64,000 nucleotides of DNA, from contig JAKQDQ010000178.1 in assembly GCA_029573725.1 (NCBI GenBank), positions 248,001 to 312,000 on the forward strand, given 5' to 3'. The position numbers were made by a program, and so were the translations under genes. Origin of the DNA: Verrucomicrobiota bacterium. Lineage in GTDB: Bacteria > Verrucomicrobiota > Verrucomicrobiia > Limisphaerales > JADLHS01. The notes beneath the pieces were generated by a model, which did no database searches, was not told the DNA's origin, and worked only from the letters and a program-made list of their open reading frames with translations. Position 1 is the first letter of the stretch. Each line of letters begins with the position of its first letter. Of the stretch, positions 48,457-57,164 are shown piece by piece.

Positions 48457-49699
48457 TTACAAGGCGATTCAGGGAAACGGCGCGGTGGCGCAGGGCCAGC
48501 TTGAAGCCGCCGGTCGGGCCGAGGCGTTTCGCCAAATGGAGGGATTGGGTCTGCGCCCCATATCCCTCGCGGAACTGAGCCCCGGTGCCGTCGCCCGCAA
48601 GCGCCCCGCGCCCGAAGGGGGGCGCACCTGGCGGCGTTTCCTGATGCGGCTGGGCCGCGACAAGGTTGCGGCACGGGATCTGGAGAATTTTACGCGTCTG
48701 CTCTCGAGTCTGCTGGCCGCCGGCGTGCCGCTGAGCCGGGCTCTGGTGATTTTATACAAGGAGGCCTCCTCGCCGGCTGCCGCCGCCCAGTGGAAGGAGA
48801 TCCACGATCTGGTGGTGGACGGCCTGTCGCTGGCGGAAGCCATGGCGCGGGCGCCGGAAACCTTTCCGCGCGTGTATATCGCCATGGTGCAGGCGGGTGA
48901 GACGGGTGGTTTCCTGGACCTGGTGCTGGCGCAGATTGCCGATTTTCAGGCGCGTGAAAAGGAGCTGCGCGGCAAGGTGCTGACCGCCATGCTGTATCCG
49001 GCGGTGCTGTTCGTGCTGGCCATCGCCGTCGTGATTTTCCTGCTGGTGTTTTTCATTCCCAAGTTTCAGGCCATGTTTTCCTCCTCGGGCAACACCCTGC
49101 CGGCATTGACCGAAATGATCATCGCCTTGAGTCATGGTTTGCGCGCGTACGGGCTGATTCTGTTGATTGGCCTGGCGGGATTGGGCTATTCGCTGCGCAC
49201 CTGGGCGACTTCGGAAGGTGGAAGACGGACCTGGGAGGGGTTCATTCTGCGGGCGCCCGTCGTGGGGCCACTGGTGGCGCAGTTTGCCATGGCGCGCTTT
49301 TGCCGGATGTTGGGCACGTTGCTCGGCGCGGGGGTGAACCTGGTGCAGGCGTTGAACGTCGCCCGCAAATCCATCGGCAACCAGATTCTCGTGGATGCGG
49401 TGGCCGACTCGATCACGCGCGTTTCGGAAGGTGGTCAGTTGGGTCAAAGTCTGGCTAACTGCCGCGCGTTGTTTTCCGGGTCCACGTTGGAAATGATTTC
49501 CGTGGCGGAAGAAAGCGGGCGGCTTGACACCGAACTGGTGCGCATCGCCACCGTCACGGAGGGTGACCTGGATCGAAATTTGAAAACCGGCGTGGCCTTG
49601 TTGGAGCCGTTGATGTTGTTTTTGATCGCCGGGTTCATCGGGACCATTTTCATCGGCATGGTCCTGCCCATTTTCACCATGCAACAAAACATCAAATAA
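48443..49699 (+). CDS. gspF: Type II secretion inner-membrane protein GspF
   Basis: Platform protein of the pseudopilus assembly machine. 418 residues, with the duplicated GspF domain (LENFTRLLSSLLAAGVPLSRALVILYKEA and MARFCRMLGTLLGAGVNLVQALNVARKS) and three membrane segments. Strings VAMVQAGETGGFLD-type and ISVAEESGRLD are the repeat signatures. Translationally overlaps gspE. Confidence 0.94.
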   Translation: MPLFNYKAIQGNGAVAQGQLEAAGRAEAFRQMEGLGLRPISLAELSPGAVARKRPAPEGGRTWRRFLMRLGRDKVAARDLENFTRLLSSLLAAGVPLSRALVILYKEASSPAAAAQWKEIHDLVVDGLSLAEAMARAPETFPRVYIAMVQAGETGGFLDLVLAQIADFQAREKELRGKVLTAMLYPAVLFVLAIAVVIFLLVFFIPKFQAMFSSSGNTLPALTEMIIALSHGLRAYGLILLIGLAGLGYSLRTWATSEGGRRTWEGFILRAPVVGPLVAQFAMARFCRMLGTLLGAGVNLVQALNVARKSIGNQILVDAVADSITRVSEGGQLGQSLANCRALFSGSTLEMISVAEESGRLDTELVRIATVTEGDLDRNLKTGVALLEPLMLFLIAGFIGTIFIGMVLPIFTMQQNIK

Positions 49700-49718
49700 A
49701 CGTCAACCTCTGGCCCTT

Positions 49719-50162
49719 ATGAAACTGAACATAATCCGATCCCCCCGCCGCTCTGCGGCTGGTGGTTTTACTTTGGTGGAAATGCTGCTCGTGCTGGTCA
49801 TTCTGGCCACGCTGGCCGCCATCGTTTATCCGAAACTGGCCGGACGCAGTGAGCAGGCCCGCGTGACGGCCGCCCAGACCCAGATCTCTTCGTTCTCGAC
49901 GGCACTGGACGCCTTCGAGGTGGACAACGGCTATTATCCGCGCGGAAAGAGCGGATTGCAGGAGCTGGTGCAACAACCGCGCGACGCGCAAAACTGGCGC
50001 GGTCCCTATCTGAAGGAAATACCGAAGGACCCGTGGGGCAATGAATACATTTATGAATGTCCCGGCCGCGTCAACGGCACATCCTACGACCTGACTTCCG
50101 CCGGACCGGATGGCAAGGCTGGCAGCGAAGACGACATTTCCAACACCGGCGGCAAGAAATAG
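49719..50162 (+). CDS. gspG: Major pseudopilin GspG
   Basis: 147 residues. The leader ends in Gly followed by FTLVEMLLVLVILATLAAIVYPKL, the prepilin cleavage site and methylated Phe with Glu5, then the hydrophobic helix. The C-terminal beta domain has the Ca-binding type ending TSAGPDGKAGSEDDISNTG, and DPWGNEYIYECPGRVN matches the family loop. This subunit forms the bulk of the pseudopilus that pushes substrates through the secretin. Confidence 0.95.
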   Translation: MKLNIIRSPRRSAAGGFTLVEMLLVLVILATLAAIVYPKLAGRSEQARVTAAQTQISSFSTALDAFEVDNGYYPRGKSGLQELVQQPRDAQNWRGPYLKEIPKDPWGNEYIYECPGRVNGTSYDLTSAGPDGKAGSEDDISNTGGKK

Positions 50163-50175
50163 CGGAGCCTCCACC

Positions 50176-50778
50176 ATGCGTCCCGGCAGTCAGTCACCAT
50201 CAGCATCACCATCCAGCCGGCGGGCCTTTACGCTGGTGGAGTTGATTGCCGTGATGGCGCTGCTGGTGACGGTGATCGCGATTGCCTCGCCCTCGTTGGC
50301 GGGATTTTTCCGCGGGCGCGCCCTGGATGCGGAAGCACGACGGTTACTGGCTTTGACCCGTCAGGGCCAGAGTCGGGCGATTGCCGAAGGGCTGCCCACG
50401 ATTTTATGGCTGGACCTGAATCAACGCACCTACGGTTTGGAAACGGATTCCAGTTTTGTGGATAATGATCCGCAAGCGGTGGAATACACGCTGGATGACA
50501 GCCTGACACTGGACCTGGGCGTGACCGACACTGCGCTCCAGACCTTCATTACCGGCAACACGTTGTTCGACAATGACGCCGCCGCCGGAAACAGCCGGCA
50601 TGCCTCGCTGCCGAACATCCGTTTCGAGGCGGACGGCAGCCTTGGCGGCGGCAGCCGGGAGAACCTGCGGCTCACCGATCGCGACGGCAACTCGCTCTGG
50701 GTGGGACTGGCCGCCAATCGTTTGAATTATGAAATTCGCAACCAAGCAGCGTCCCGCACAACGATCCGGCGGCGTTAA
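50176..50778 (+). CDS. gspH: Minor pseudopilin GspH-like
   Basis: 200 residues from the ATG at 50176. A prepilin leader of about 24 residues ends Arg-Arg-Ala before FTLVELIAVMALLVTVIAIASPSLAGFFRG; Ala rather than Gly stands at -1. The rest is an Asp/Asn-rich beta domain. Order in the operon and length fit GspH. It overlaps gspI by 50 bp, a long overlap in another frame. Confidence 0.8.
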   Translation: MRPGSQSPSASPSSRRAFTLVELIAVMALLVTVIAIASPSLAGFFRGRALDAEARRLLALTRQGQSRAIAEGLPTILWLDLNQRTYGLETDSSFVDNDPQAVEYTLDDSLTLDLGVTDTALQTFITGNTLFDNDAAAGNSRHASLPNIRFEADGSLGGGSRENLRLTDRDGNSLWVGLAANRLNYEIRNQAASRTTIRRR

Positions 50779-51139
50779 TGCCTTTACGCTCGCCGAGGTG
50801 TTGGCGGCGCTCGTGTTTATGGCGATCGTCATTCCGGTCGCGTTGCAGGGGCTGCGCATTGCCGGTCGGGCCGGCGAAGTCGCCGGGCGCAAGCGGGAAG
50901 CCGCGCGGGTGGCGGAACGCATTTTGAATGAGAACATTATTTTGACGAATTGGAATCGCACCGCCCTGAACGGCACGGTGCAGGAGGCGGATCGGAACTA
51001 TAACTGGACACTGCGAACTGAAACGTGGACCGAAACTACGACCCGGTCCGCCATGCAATTGCTGACGGTGTCAGTCGAGTACCCGGTTCAAGGCGATAAA
51101 TACACCGTGGAATTAAGCACTTTAGCCGCGCCCAATTGA
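50729..51139 (+). CDS. gspI: Minor pseudopilin GspI-like
   Basis: 136 residues. Leader ends GGVNA before FTLAEVLAALVFMAIVIPVALQGLRIAGRAG; again Ala at -1 and Glu5 present. The C-terminal beta part (NYNWTLRTETWTETTTRSAMQLLTVSVEYPVQGDKYTVELSTL) resembles GspI. The stop shares a base with the gspJ ATG. Confidence 0.85.
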   Translation: MKFATKQRPAQRSGGVNAFTLAEVLAALVFMAIVIPVALQGLRIAGRAGEVAGRKREAARVAERILNENIILTNWNRTALNGTVQEADRNYNWTLRTETWTETTTRSAMQLLTVSVEYPVQGDKYTVELSTLAAPN

Positions 51140-51858
51140 TGCAAGTCAACGCCACCATCCGAACGCAGAACCGCGCCTTCACGCTGCTTGAAGTGCTGCT
51201 GGCGGTCGGCATTTTTGCAATTGTGCTGTTCGCCATCAATACGGTGTTCTTCAGTGCCCTGCGCTTGGAACGCGCCACGAGTCGGAATCTGGATGAACGG
51301 CTGCCTTTGAATCAGGCGCTCGACATTCTGCGGCGCGACCTGCAAGGGGCGGTGCCACCACTGACCAATTCCACTCTGTTGCCGCGACATTTCATCGTCA
51401 CCGGCAGCGGCGGTCGCTTCGATAACCGGGCCGCCAGCAGTTTGGAATTCTACACCACCACCGGCGTGATCTCCGATGATGAACCGTGGGGTGACATCCA
51501 ACGCGTGCGCTACGAACTGTTGCCCTCGACGGATCCGAACAATTCCCACGGACTGGAACTGGTGCGTTCCGTTTGGCGCAACATCCTGGCGATCAATGCC
51601 GAGGATGAGGACGAACAGTTGCTGGCCGAGAATATCGCAAGTCTGGATTTTCTCTGTTACGACGGCAGCACCTGGCGCAACGGTTGGGATACGGAGTCGG
51701 GCGGCGATGAAGGCTTGCCGCAGGCGGTGCAGGTGCAACTGCAATTGGCCGGCAGTTCCCCCAACCAAACGCAGCCGACGTTCCAGGAGCCGATTGAATT
51801 ATTGGTCCCAATCACCACGCAACTGTTGGAATACCCAATCACGGAGGGCGCGGAATGA
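51139..51858 (+). CDS. gspJ: Minor pseudopilin GspJ-like
   Basis: 239 residues from the ATG at 51139 (TTG at 51136 is a codon earlier). Leader ends QNRA before FTLLEVLLAVGIFAIVLFAINTVFF. The mature part has DERLPLNQALDILRRDLQGAVPP, typical of GspJ, and ends PIELLVPITTQLLEYPITEGAE. Overlaps gspK by 4 bp. Confidence 0.85.
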   Translation: MQVNATIRTQNRAFTLLEVLLAVGIFAIVLFAINTVFFSALRLERATSRNLDERLPLNQALDILRRDLQGAVPPLTNSTLLPRHFIVTGSGGRFDNRAASSLEFYTTTGVISDDEPWGDIQRVRYELLPSTDPNNSHGLELVRSVWRNILAINAEDEDEQLLAENIASLDFLCYDGSTWRNGWDTESGGDEGLPQAVQVQLQLAGSSPNQTQPTFQEPIELLVPITTQLLEYPITEGAE

Positions 51859-53186
51859 GACCGCTCCAACCAGCGTCATCACGAAAGCGGATGGCCGCCT
51901 CGGTGCTGATCATTGTGTTGTGGGTCGCACTCGGTCTGGTGGCCTTGGCGCTGTATTTCGGCAACTCGATGCGCCTGGAATTGCGCGCCTCGGAAAATCG
52001 CGTCGCCATGCTCACCGCCGATCAGGCCATTGAAGGGGCCGCCCGGTACGTCGCGCAAATTCTCACCGAACAAGCCACCAATGGCCTCGTGCCCTTTCCC
52101 GAAGATTACGCCAGTGAAGCCGTGCCGCTGGGTGACGCGCAGTTCTGGTTGATTGGACGCAACGATGGCCAATCCGCCCCGAACGAAGTCGTGTTTGGAT
52201 TGGTGGACGAGGGGGCCAAACTCAACGTCAACAACACCAATGTCACTCAGGATATGTTGGAATTGCTGCCCGGCATGACTTCCGATCTCGCGGCGGCGAT
52301 TGTGCATTGGCGCAGCCCCACTTCCGGGGACAGTGCGGACAGCGGCGAGGAGCAAATTTATGCGCGTTATCAACCGCCCTATTACGCAAAAGGCGCCCCG
52401 TTTGATTCCGTGGATGAACTGCGGCTGCTGAACGGCGCGACGCTGGACGTTCTGCTCGGGGAGGATTTGAATCGCAACGGCATCTTGGACCCGAACGAAA
52501 CGGACAATAATCGCAATGGCCTCGCGGATCCCGGCGTGTTGGAATACCTCACCGTTTGGAGCCGGGAATCCAATCTCGACAGCGCGGGGACCAATCGCGT
52601 GAACATCAATTCCAGTCGCGATGACCTTGCCAGTTTGCTCACGGACCTTCTGGGCAGCGGCGTGGCGGATCGTGTCCAACAAGCGGCGTTGAGCAATCCG
52701 AACCGGCAATTCAGCAGCATCCTGGAATTTTACCTGGATTCCACCCTGACCGAGGAAGAGTTCATGCAGATCGAAACGGAGATCACCACCGAGGACGGCA
52801 CGATGCTGCCGGGCAAGGTGAACGTGAACACCGCCAGCGCGGCAGTTTTGGCCTGCGTTCCCGGCGTGGGTGACGATCAGGCGGCGGCACTGGTCAGTTA
52901 CCGCCAATCCAATATCGCTGGAATCAATTCCGTGGCGTGGGTGACCAAGGTGTTGACGCGTGATCAGGTCCTGGATGCCGGGCCGTACCTCACTGGTCAG
53001 AGTTATCAGTTTTCCGCCGATATCGCAGCGCTCGGAAAATTCGGGCGCGGCTACCGTCGCACCAAGTTTGTTTTGGATGTCACGGAGGGCGCGCCCAAAG
53101 TGGTTTACCGCCAAAACCTGAGTCACCTGGGTTGGGCGTTGGGGCGGGAGGTGCGGGATTATTGGTTGGCCAAGGCACTGCCATGA
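51855..53186 (+). CDS. gspK: Minor pseudopilin GspK-like
   Basis: 443 residues. Short basic N terminus, then a membrane segment (MAASVLIIVLWVALGLVALALYFG) without Glu5, as usual for GspK, the tip subunit of the pseudopilus. The mature region contains SAM-like helical repeats, with LPGKVNVNTASAAVLACVPGVGDDQAAALVSYR matching the GspK helix-hairpin-helix. Around residues 204-228 a DLNRNGILDPNETD...DNNRNGLADPG stretch has two EF-hand-like calcium loops. Overlaps gspL-like by 4 bp. Confidence 0.85.
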   Translation: MRPLQPASSRKRMAASVLIIVLWVALGLVALALYFGNSMRLELRASENRVAMLTADQAIEGAARYVAQILTEQATNGLVPFPEDYASEAVPLGDAQFWLIGRNDGQSAPNEVVFGLVDEGAKLNVNNTNVTQDMLELLPGMTSDLAAAIVHWRSPTSGDSADSGEEQIYARYQPPYYAKGAPFDSVDELRLLNGATLDVLLGEDLNRNGILDPNETDNNRNGLADPGVLEYLTVWSRESNLDSAGTNRVNINSSRDDLASLLTDLLGSGVADRVQQAALSNPNRQFSSILEFYLDSTLTEEEFMQIETEITTEDGTMLPGKVNVNTASAAVLACVPGVGDDQAAALVSYRQSNIAGINSVAWVTKVLTRDQVLDAGPYLTGQSYQFSADIAALGKFGRGYRRTKFVLDVTEGAPKVVYRQNLSHLGWALGREVRDYWLAKALP

Positions 53187-54631
53187 TTGATTTGAACACA
53201 ACACAATCCAAGCGACACAAGCCGGTCACTTCCGTTTTGGGACTGACGCTGGACGGCGGCCGGCTGGAAGGTGTCTGGTTGAAACGCACGAACGGCGCGG
53301 CGCGCGTCGCCGGTTCCTTCACGGTGACCCTCACGCTGGATCCGCTCACCGCCGCCGCGGAACTGGTGGGGCGCGAAATCCGCAACCACCTCGATGCCGC
53401 CGGGATTCGCGAACGCCGGTGCGTGGTGGGGCTGCCGCTCAAATGGGCCTTGTTGACGCAAACGCAAATGCCGGCGTTGTCCGAACCGGATCAAACCAGC
53501 TTTTTGCAAACTGAAGCGGAACGAAATTTTCCCTGCGACGTGGCCACCCTGGTCACCGCGTGGTCGCGCTGCCAGATGGCGGGTTCCGTCGAAACGGTCA
53601 CGTTTGCCGGCATGCCGCGCGATCATGTTGGTGCGCTGACCGCCGCCTTGCGGGCCGCGGGATTGAAGCCGCTGAGTTTTGCCCTCGGCATTACCGCGTT
53701 GCAACCTCCCACTCCCGAGCCGGTCCTGGCCATTCTGCTCGGCGTCCATCAGGCGGACCTGCAAATCACCTGCGGGGGCGGGGTGTTGAAGCTGCGCAGT
53801 CTTGAGGGCGCGATGGATGGCTCGGGAGGGCGCGCCCGGCTGCAGCCGGACGTCATGGCGCGGGAGGTGCGGATTACGCTGGGACAATTGCCCGAGACCA
53901 TCCGCACCGGCCTGCGCCGTCTGCGCGTTTTTGGACCGGCAGACCTGGGCGAAACCTTGAGTGCCGAATTGCAGGCGCGGCTCGCTGAATTCGGGTTGCA
54001 GGTGATGTGGGTTGCGCGCGATGACGCCGCCGCCGTTCCGGGTGGCCTGGAGGCGGACACACCCGTGTCCCCCGCGCTCAGCCTGGCGGCCGGATGTCTG
54101 GCGGGAACGCCGTCGCATTGGGAGTTCTTACCGCCGCAAGTTTCTGCCGCGCAGCAGATGTTCTCGCGGTATGGCTCCGGCAAATGGCGCAAGGCGGGGC
54201 TGGCCGCGGCCGGAGCAATGGTGGCGGTCGGGCTGGCCTTCCTCGGCCAGCAAGCGCTGTTGTGGCACTATCAATCGCGCTGGGATGCCGTCAAAACCCG
54301 GGTTGTGGACCTGGAAACGATCCAGAATAAAATCAAACAGTTCCGTCCCTGGTTCGACAAGTCGGTGCGCAGCCTCAATATTTTGAAGCAGTTGACCCAG
54401 GCGTTTCCCGAAGACGGCGACGTGACGGCCAAGACGGTGGAAATTCGCGAAGCCAATCAGGTCACCTGCACCGGAACGGCGAAGGACAATGCGGCCCTGC
54501 TGCACACGTTGGACCGGTTGCGTCAGGTGCGTTCCATTGCCGATCTGAAGGTGAATCGCATTCAAGGGAAAACGCCGTTGCAATTTACTTTTGATTTTCG
54601 CTGGGTGGAAGGAGGCGTCGATGCCCATTAA
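53183..54631 (+). CDS. GspL/PilM-PilN-like inner-membrane assembly protein
   Basis: 482 residues from the ATG at 53183. The first 330 residues resemble the actin-like cytoplasmic domain of GspL/PilM (VLGLTLDGGRLEGVWLKR ... VVGLPLKWALLTQTQMPALSE ... LEAGL-like segments). A single membrane segment follows (AGLAAAGAMVAVGLAFLGQQALLWHY), then a coiled coil and a PilN-like periplasmic ferredoxin-type domain (VTAKTVEIREANQVTCTGTAKDNAALLHTLDRLRQV). This is the GspL architecture. It would recruit GspE to the membrane. Overlaps the next gene by 11 bp. Confidence 0.75.
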   Translation: MIDLNTTQSKRHKPVTSVLGLTLDGGRLEGVWLKRTNGAARVAGSFTVTLTLDPLTAAAELVGREIRNHLDAAGIRERRCVVGLPLKWALLTQTQMPALSEPDQTSFLQTEAERNFPCDVATLVTAWSRCQMAGSVETVTFAGMPRDHVGALTAALRAAGLKPLSFALGITALQPPTPEPVLAILLGVHQADLQITCGGGVLKLRSLEGAMDGSGGRARLQPDVMAREVRITLGQLPETIRTGLRRLRVFGPADLGETLSAELQARLAEFGLQVMWVARDDAAAVPGGLEADTPVSPALSLAAGCLAGTPSHWEFLPPQVSAAQQMFSRYGSGKWRKAGLAAAGAMVAVGLAFLGQQALLWHYQSRWDAVKTRVVDLETIQNKIKQFRPWFDKSVRSLNILKQLTQAFPEDGDVTAKTVEIREANQVTCTGTAKDNAALLHTLDRLRQVRSIADLKVNRIQGKTPLQFTFDFRWVEGGVDAH

Positions 54632-55160
54632 GAACCGCCAACAACTGCTGCTGGTGCTGGCCGGCCTTGCGGTCGGGCTGCTGGTCGCGGATGCGTTCAT
54701 CTTCACCCCGCTGACCAAGGCATGGCGTGACCGGGCGGCGCGCATTACGGCGTTGCGGTCCAGGCTGGAGGCCGGCGGGAAACTGCTCGAACGCGCGGAG
54801 GTGCTAAATGCCCGGTGGGCGCAGATGCAGCAACAGGCGCTGCCCAGCAATAATTCCACCGCTGAACAGCAGGTCCTGAATGCGTTCGACCAATGGGCGC
54901 GAGACGCCCAGATCAGCGTGAATTCGATCACGCCCCAGTGGCGGCGCGACCGGGACGAGCGGCTGACGTTGCAGTGCCGGATGGATGCCGCTGGCAGCCT
55001 CGGCACGCTGGCCAGATTCCTCTACAACGTGGAGCGCGATCCCATGGCCCTGAAAATTGATTCGGTGGAAATCGCCGCGCGCGACAAAGACGGCCAGAAT
55101 TTGTCGCTCGGCCTGCAAGTCAACGGCCTGGTCCTGGACAATCTGGAGGCGAAGCAATGA
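54621..55160 (+). CDS. GspM/PilO-like inner-membrane protein
   Basis: 179 residues. GGAGG (54611) precedes the ATG at 54621. One N-terminal membrane segment (LLLVLAGLAVGLLVADAFIF), a coiled coil (RAARITALRSRLEAGGKLLERAEVLNARWAQMQQQ), then a PilO/GspM-like ferredoxin fold (ISVNSITPQWRRDRDERLTLQCRMDAAGSLGTLARFLYNVERDPMALKIDSVEI). Partner of the GspL-like protein. Overlaps the following gene by 4 bp. Confidence 0.78.
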   Translation: MPIKNRQQLLLVLAGLAVGLLVADAFIFTPLTKAWRDRAARITALRSRLEAGGKLLERAEVLNARWAQMQQQALPSNNSTAEQQVLNAFDQWARDAQISVNSITPQWRRDRDERLTLQCRMDAAGSLGTLARFLYNVERDPMALKIDSVEIAARDKDGQNLSLGLQVNGLVLDNLEAKQ

Positions 55161-55891
55161 AACCACCGTGCCCAAAGCTGTCCGGTCCCGGTTTGCGGGT
55201 GGTTTTTCCGCGACTAACGCTTATGTTGCTGTTGATGAGCGGCACCGCAAAATTTTCCAGCCGGGCGGAGACAACCAACGCGCCGGCGCAACTGGACTAC
55301 GCGGCGTTTCGGATGATCAGCGACCGGAACATCTTTAATCCGAACCGGCGCCCGGGCACGGCGGCCCGCGCCGTCACCCGGCCCGCGGCGGCCGCCCAGG
55401 TGGAAGCGATTTCGCTGGTCGGCATCATGGCCTACGAAAAAGGCACGTTCGCCTTCTTCGACGGCACACAACCCGATTATCAGCAGGTCCTGCCGTCCGG
55501 CACCAACATCGGTGAATATCACATCGCCCAAATCACGCCGGACCGGGTCCGGCTGACGCAGGGCACGAATGTCTACGATTTGAAAGTGGGCATGGAAATG
55601 CGTCGGGAGGATGAGGGAAGTTGGTTTCTTACCGACAGCAGCGAGCCGCCGAAACGGCGCGTGGCCGGCGGGCGCGTGTGGAATCGCGGCGGCGCGACCG
55701 GGGCGGGAAAAACCGGCGAGGAGAACCCCGAGGGAGAAGGCGGTCCGGAAGTGATTGTGGTGACTGGAAACGAGAATGGATTCAACGGAGAAGGGGCACC
55801 GGAGGGCGAGCCGCAAGTGGAAGCCGACGCGCCGCCAACCGATCCGGTGCTGTTACGATTATTGCAACGACGACAGGAAATGAGCCGATGA
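55157..55891 (+). CDS. GspC-like inner-membrane/periplasmic protein
   Basis: 244 residues with an N-terminal hydrophobic segment (FPRLTLMLLLMSGTAKFSS). The region DYAAFRMISDRNIFNPNRRPG ... VEAISLVGIMAYEKGTFAFFDGTQPDYQQVLPSGTNIGEYHIAQITPDRVRLTQGTNVYDLKVG resembles the homology region of GspC/PilP, which docks onto the secretin N0 domain. The Gly/Glu-rich C-terminal tail is low complexity. Overlaps the secretin N-domain gene by 4 bp. Confidence 0.72.
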   Translation: MKPPCPKLSGPGLRVVFPRLTLMLLLMSGTAKFSSRAETTNAPAQLDYAAFRMISDRNIFNPNRRPGTAARAVTRPAAAAQVEAISLVGIMAYEKGTFAFFDGTQPDYQQVLPSGTNIGEYHIAQITPDRVRLTQGTNVYDLKVGMEMRREDEGSWFLTDSSEPPKRRVAGGRVWNRGGATGAGKTGEENPEGEGGPEVIVVTGNENGFNGEGAPEGEPQVEADAPPTDPVLLRLLQRRQEMSR

Positions 55892-57138
55892 AGACGAAAT
55901 TATCCATGACCTTGCTGGCGCTGGCAACCGTCACGAGTCCATGCCTGGCCGAAGACCCGCCCGCCCCGTCACCGGCGGCAGGCGAAACTCCCGCGCCGTT
56001 GGCGGCACCAATCCCGCCGGAAACTCCGGCTGTCGCGGCGCTGGCCGATACGAACGGGCCGATCCTGCTGCCCAATGGCGAACCGGGATTGCGCCTCAAC
56101 TTCCGGAACGCCTCGCTGGATCAGGTGCTGAATTATCTCAGTGAAGCAGCGGGATTCGTCATTGTGTTGGACACCAAAATCACCGGCAAGGTGGATGTTT
56201 GGAGCAACCAACCCGTGAGCCGGGATGAGGCGGTGGAGCTGTTGAACTCCGTCTTGAACCGGAACGGCTACGCCGCCATCCGCAACGACCGGATCCTGAC
56301 CATCGTCAACAAGGAGGACGCCAAGACGCGGGATATCCCCGTGGTTCTGGGCAACGATCCCGATCGCATTCCAAAAACGGACGAGATGGTCACGCAGATT
56401 TTGCCGGTGCGTTACATTGAGGCCACGCAGTTGTTGAAAGATCTCCAGCCGCTCGTCAGCACCAGTACGACCATGTCCGCCAACGAGGCGGGCAACGCCA
56501 TCATCATGACCGACACCCGTGCCAACATCAATCGTGTGGCGCAGATCATCAAGGCGGTGGACACCAGCGCGGAGGATGTCACCGAAGTGCGCGTCTTCCA
56601 TCTCGAATACGCCGATCCAACGGAGATGGCGACCCTGCTCAGCAATCTGTTTCCCGATGACACGCGCTCGGGGGGCAACAGCCAGAATCAATTCCAGTTC
56701 GGTCGGGGTGGCTTCGGCCGGTTCTTCGGTGGGGGTGGGGGGAACAATGCCAATGCCGGTGGCGATGCCCAGGCCCAGCGGGTCAAGAAACGCGCCCGCG
56801 TCATCGCCGTGGCGGATCAACGCACCTCCTCCATTATTGTCAGCGCCGCCAGCGGTTTGATGGCCCAGGTCGAAGAGATGATCCGACAACTGGACGCCAA
56901 CCCGGCCAAGAAGCAAAAGGTGTACGTGTACCAGGTCAATCCGGGCGACGTGTCGCAGGTGCAGCAAATTCTCGAGGACATGTTCCAGGACAACACCACC
57001 GTCAATCGCAATCGGCGCAACAACCAGGCCCTGCAAAATACCACCCTGCAAAACCGGGCCACCCAGAATTCAACGGTCAACACCACCCGCTCAAGCTCGC
57101 GCACGAGCAACCGCGGCACCGGTGGCGGTGGCTTCTGA
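55888..57138 (+). CDS. Secretin N-terminal periplasmic domains (GspD part 1)
   Basis: 416 residues, starting at the ATG at 55888 with a signal peptide (MKTKLSMTLLALATVTSPCLAE). After a Pro/Ala linker come N-type secretin domains: LRLNFRNASLDQVLNYLSEAAGFVIVLDTKITGKVDVWS (N0/STN-like), VTQILPVRYIEATQLLKDLQPLVS ... GNAIIMTDTRANINRVAQIIKAVDT (N1), VFHLEYADPTEMATLLSNLFP (N2) and a last partial repeat (VYVYQVNPGDVSQVQQILEDMF). It ends in a Ser/Thr/Asn-rich tail with no secretin pore domain; that domain is encoded by the next gene with its own signal peptide. The two would have to assemble together in the outer membrane complex. Confidence 0.82.
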   Translation: MKTKLSMTLLALATVTSPCLAEDPPAPSPAAGETPAPLAAPIPPETPAVAALADTNGPILLPNGEPGLRLNFRNASLDQVLNYLSEAAGFVIVLDTKITGKVDVWSNQPVSRDEAVELLNSVLNRNGYAAIRNDRILTIVNKEDAKTRDIPVVLGNDPDRIPKTDEMVTQILPVRYIEATQLLKDLQPLVSTSTTMSANEAGNAIIMTDTRANINRVAQIIKAVDTSAEDVTEVRVFHLEYADPTEMATLLSNLFPDDTRSGGNSQNQFQFGRGGFGRFFGGGGGNNANAGGDAQAQRVKKRARVIAVADQRTSSIIVSAASGLMAQVEEMIRQLDANPAKKQKVYVYQVNPGDVSQVQQILEDMFQDNTTVNRNRRNNQALQNTTLQNRATQNSTVNTTRSSSRTSNRGTGGGGF

Positions 57139-57164
57139 CCAGGGCACATCCACAAACACCATTT

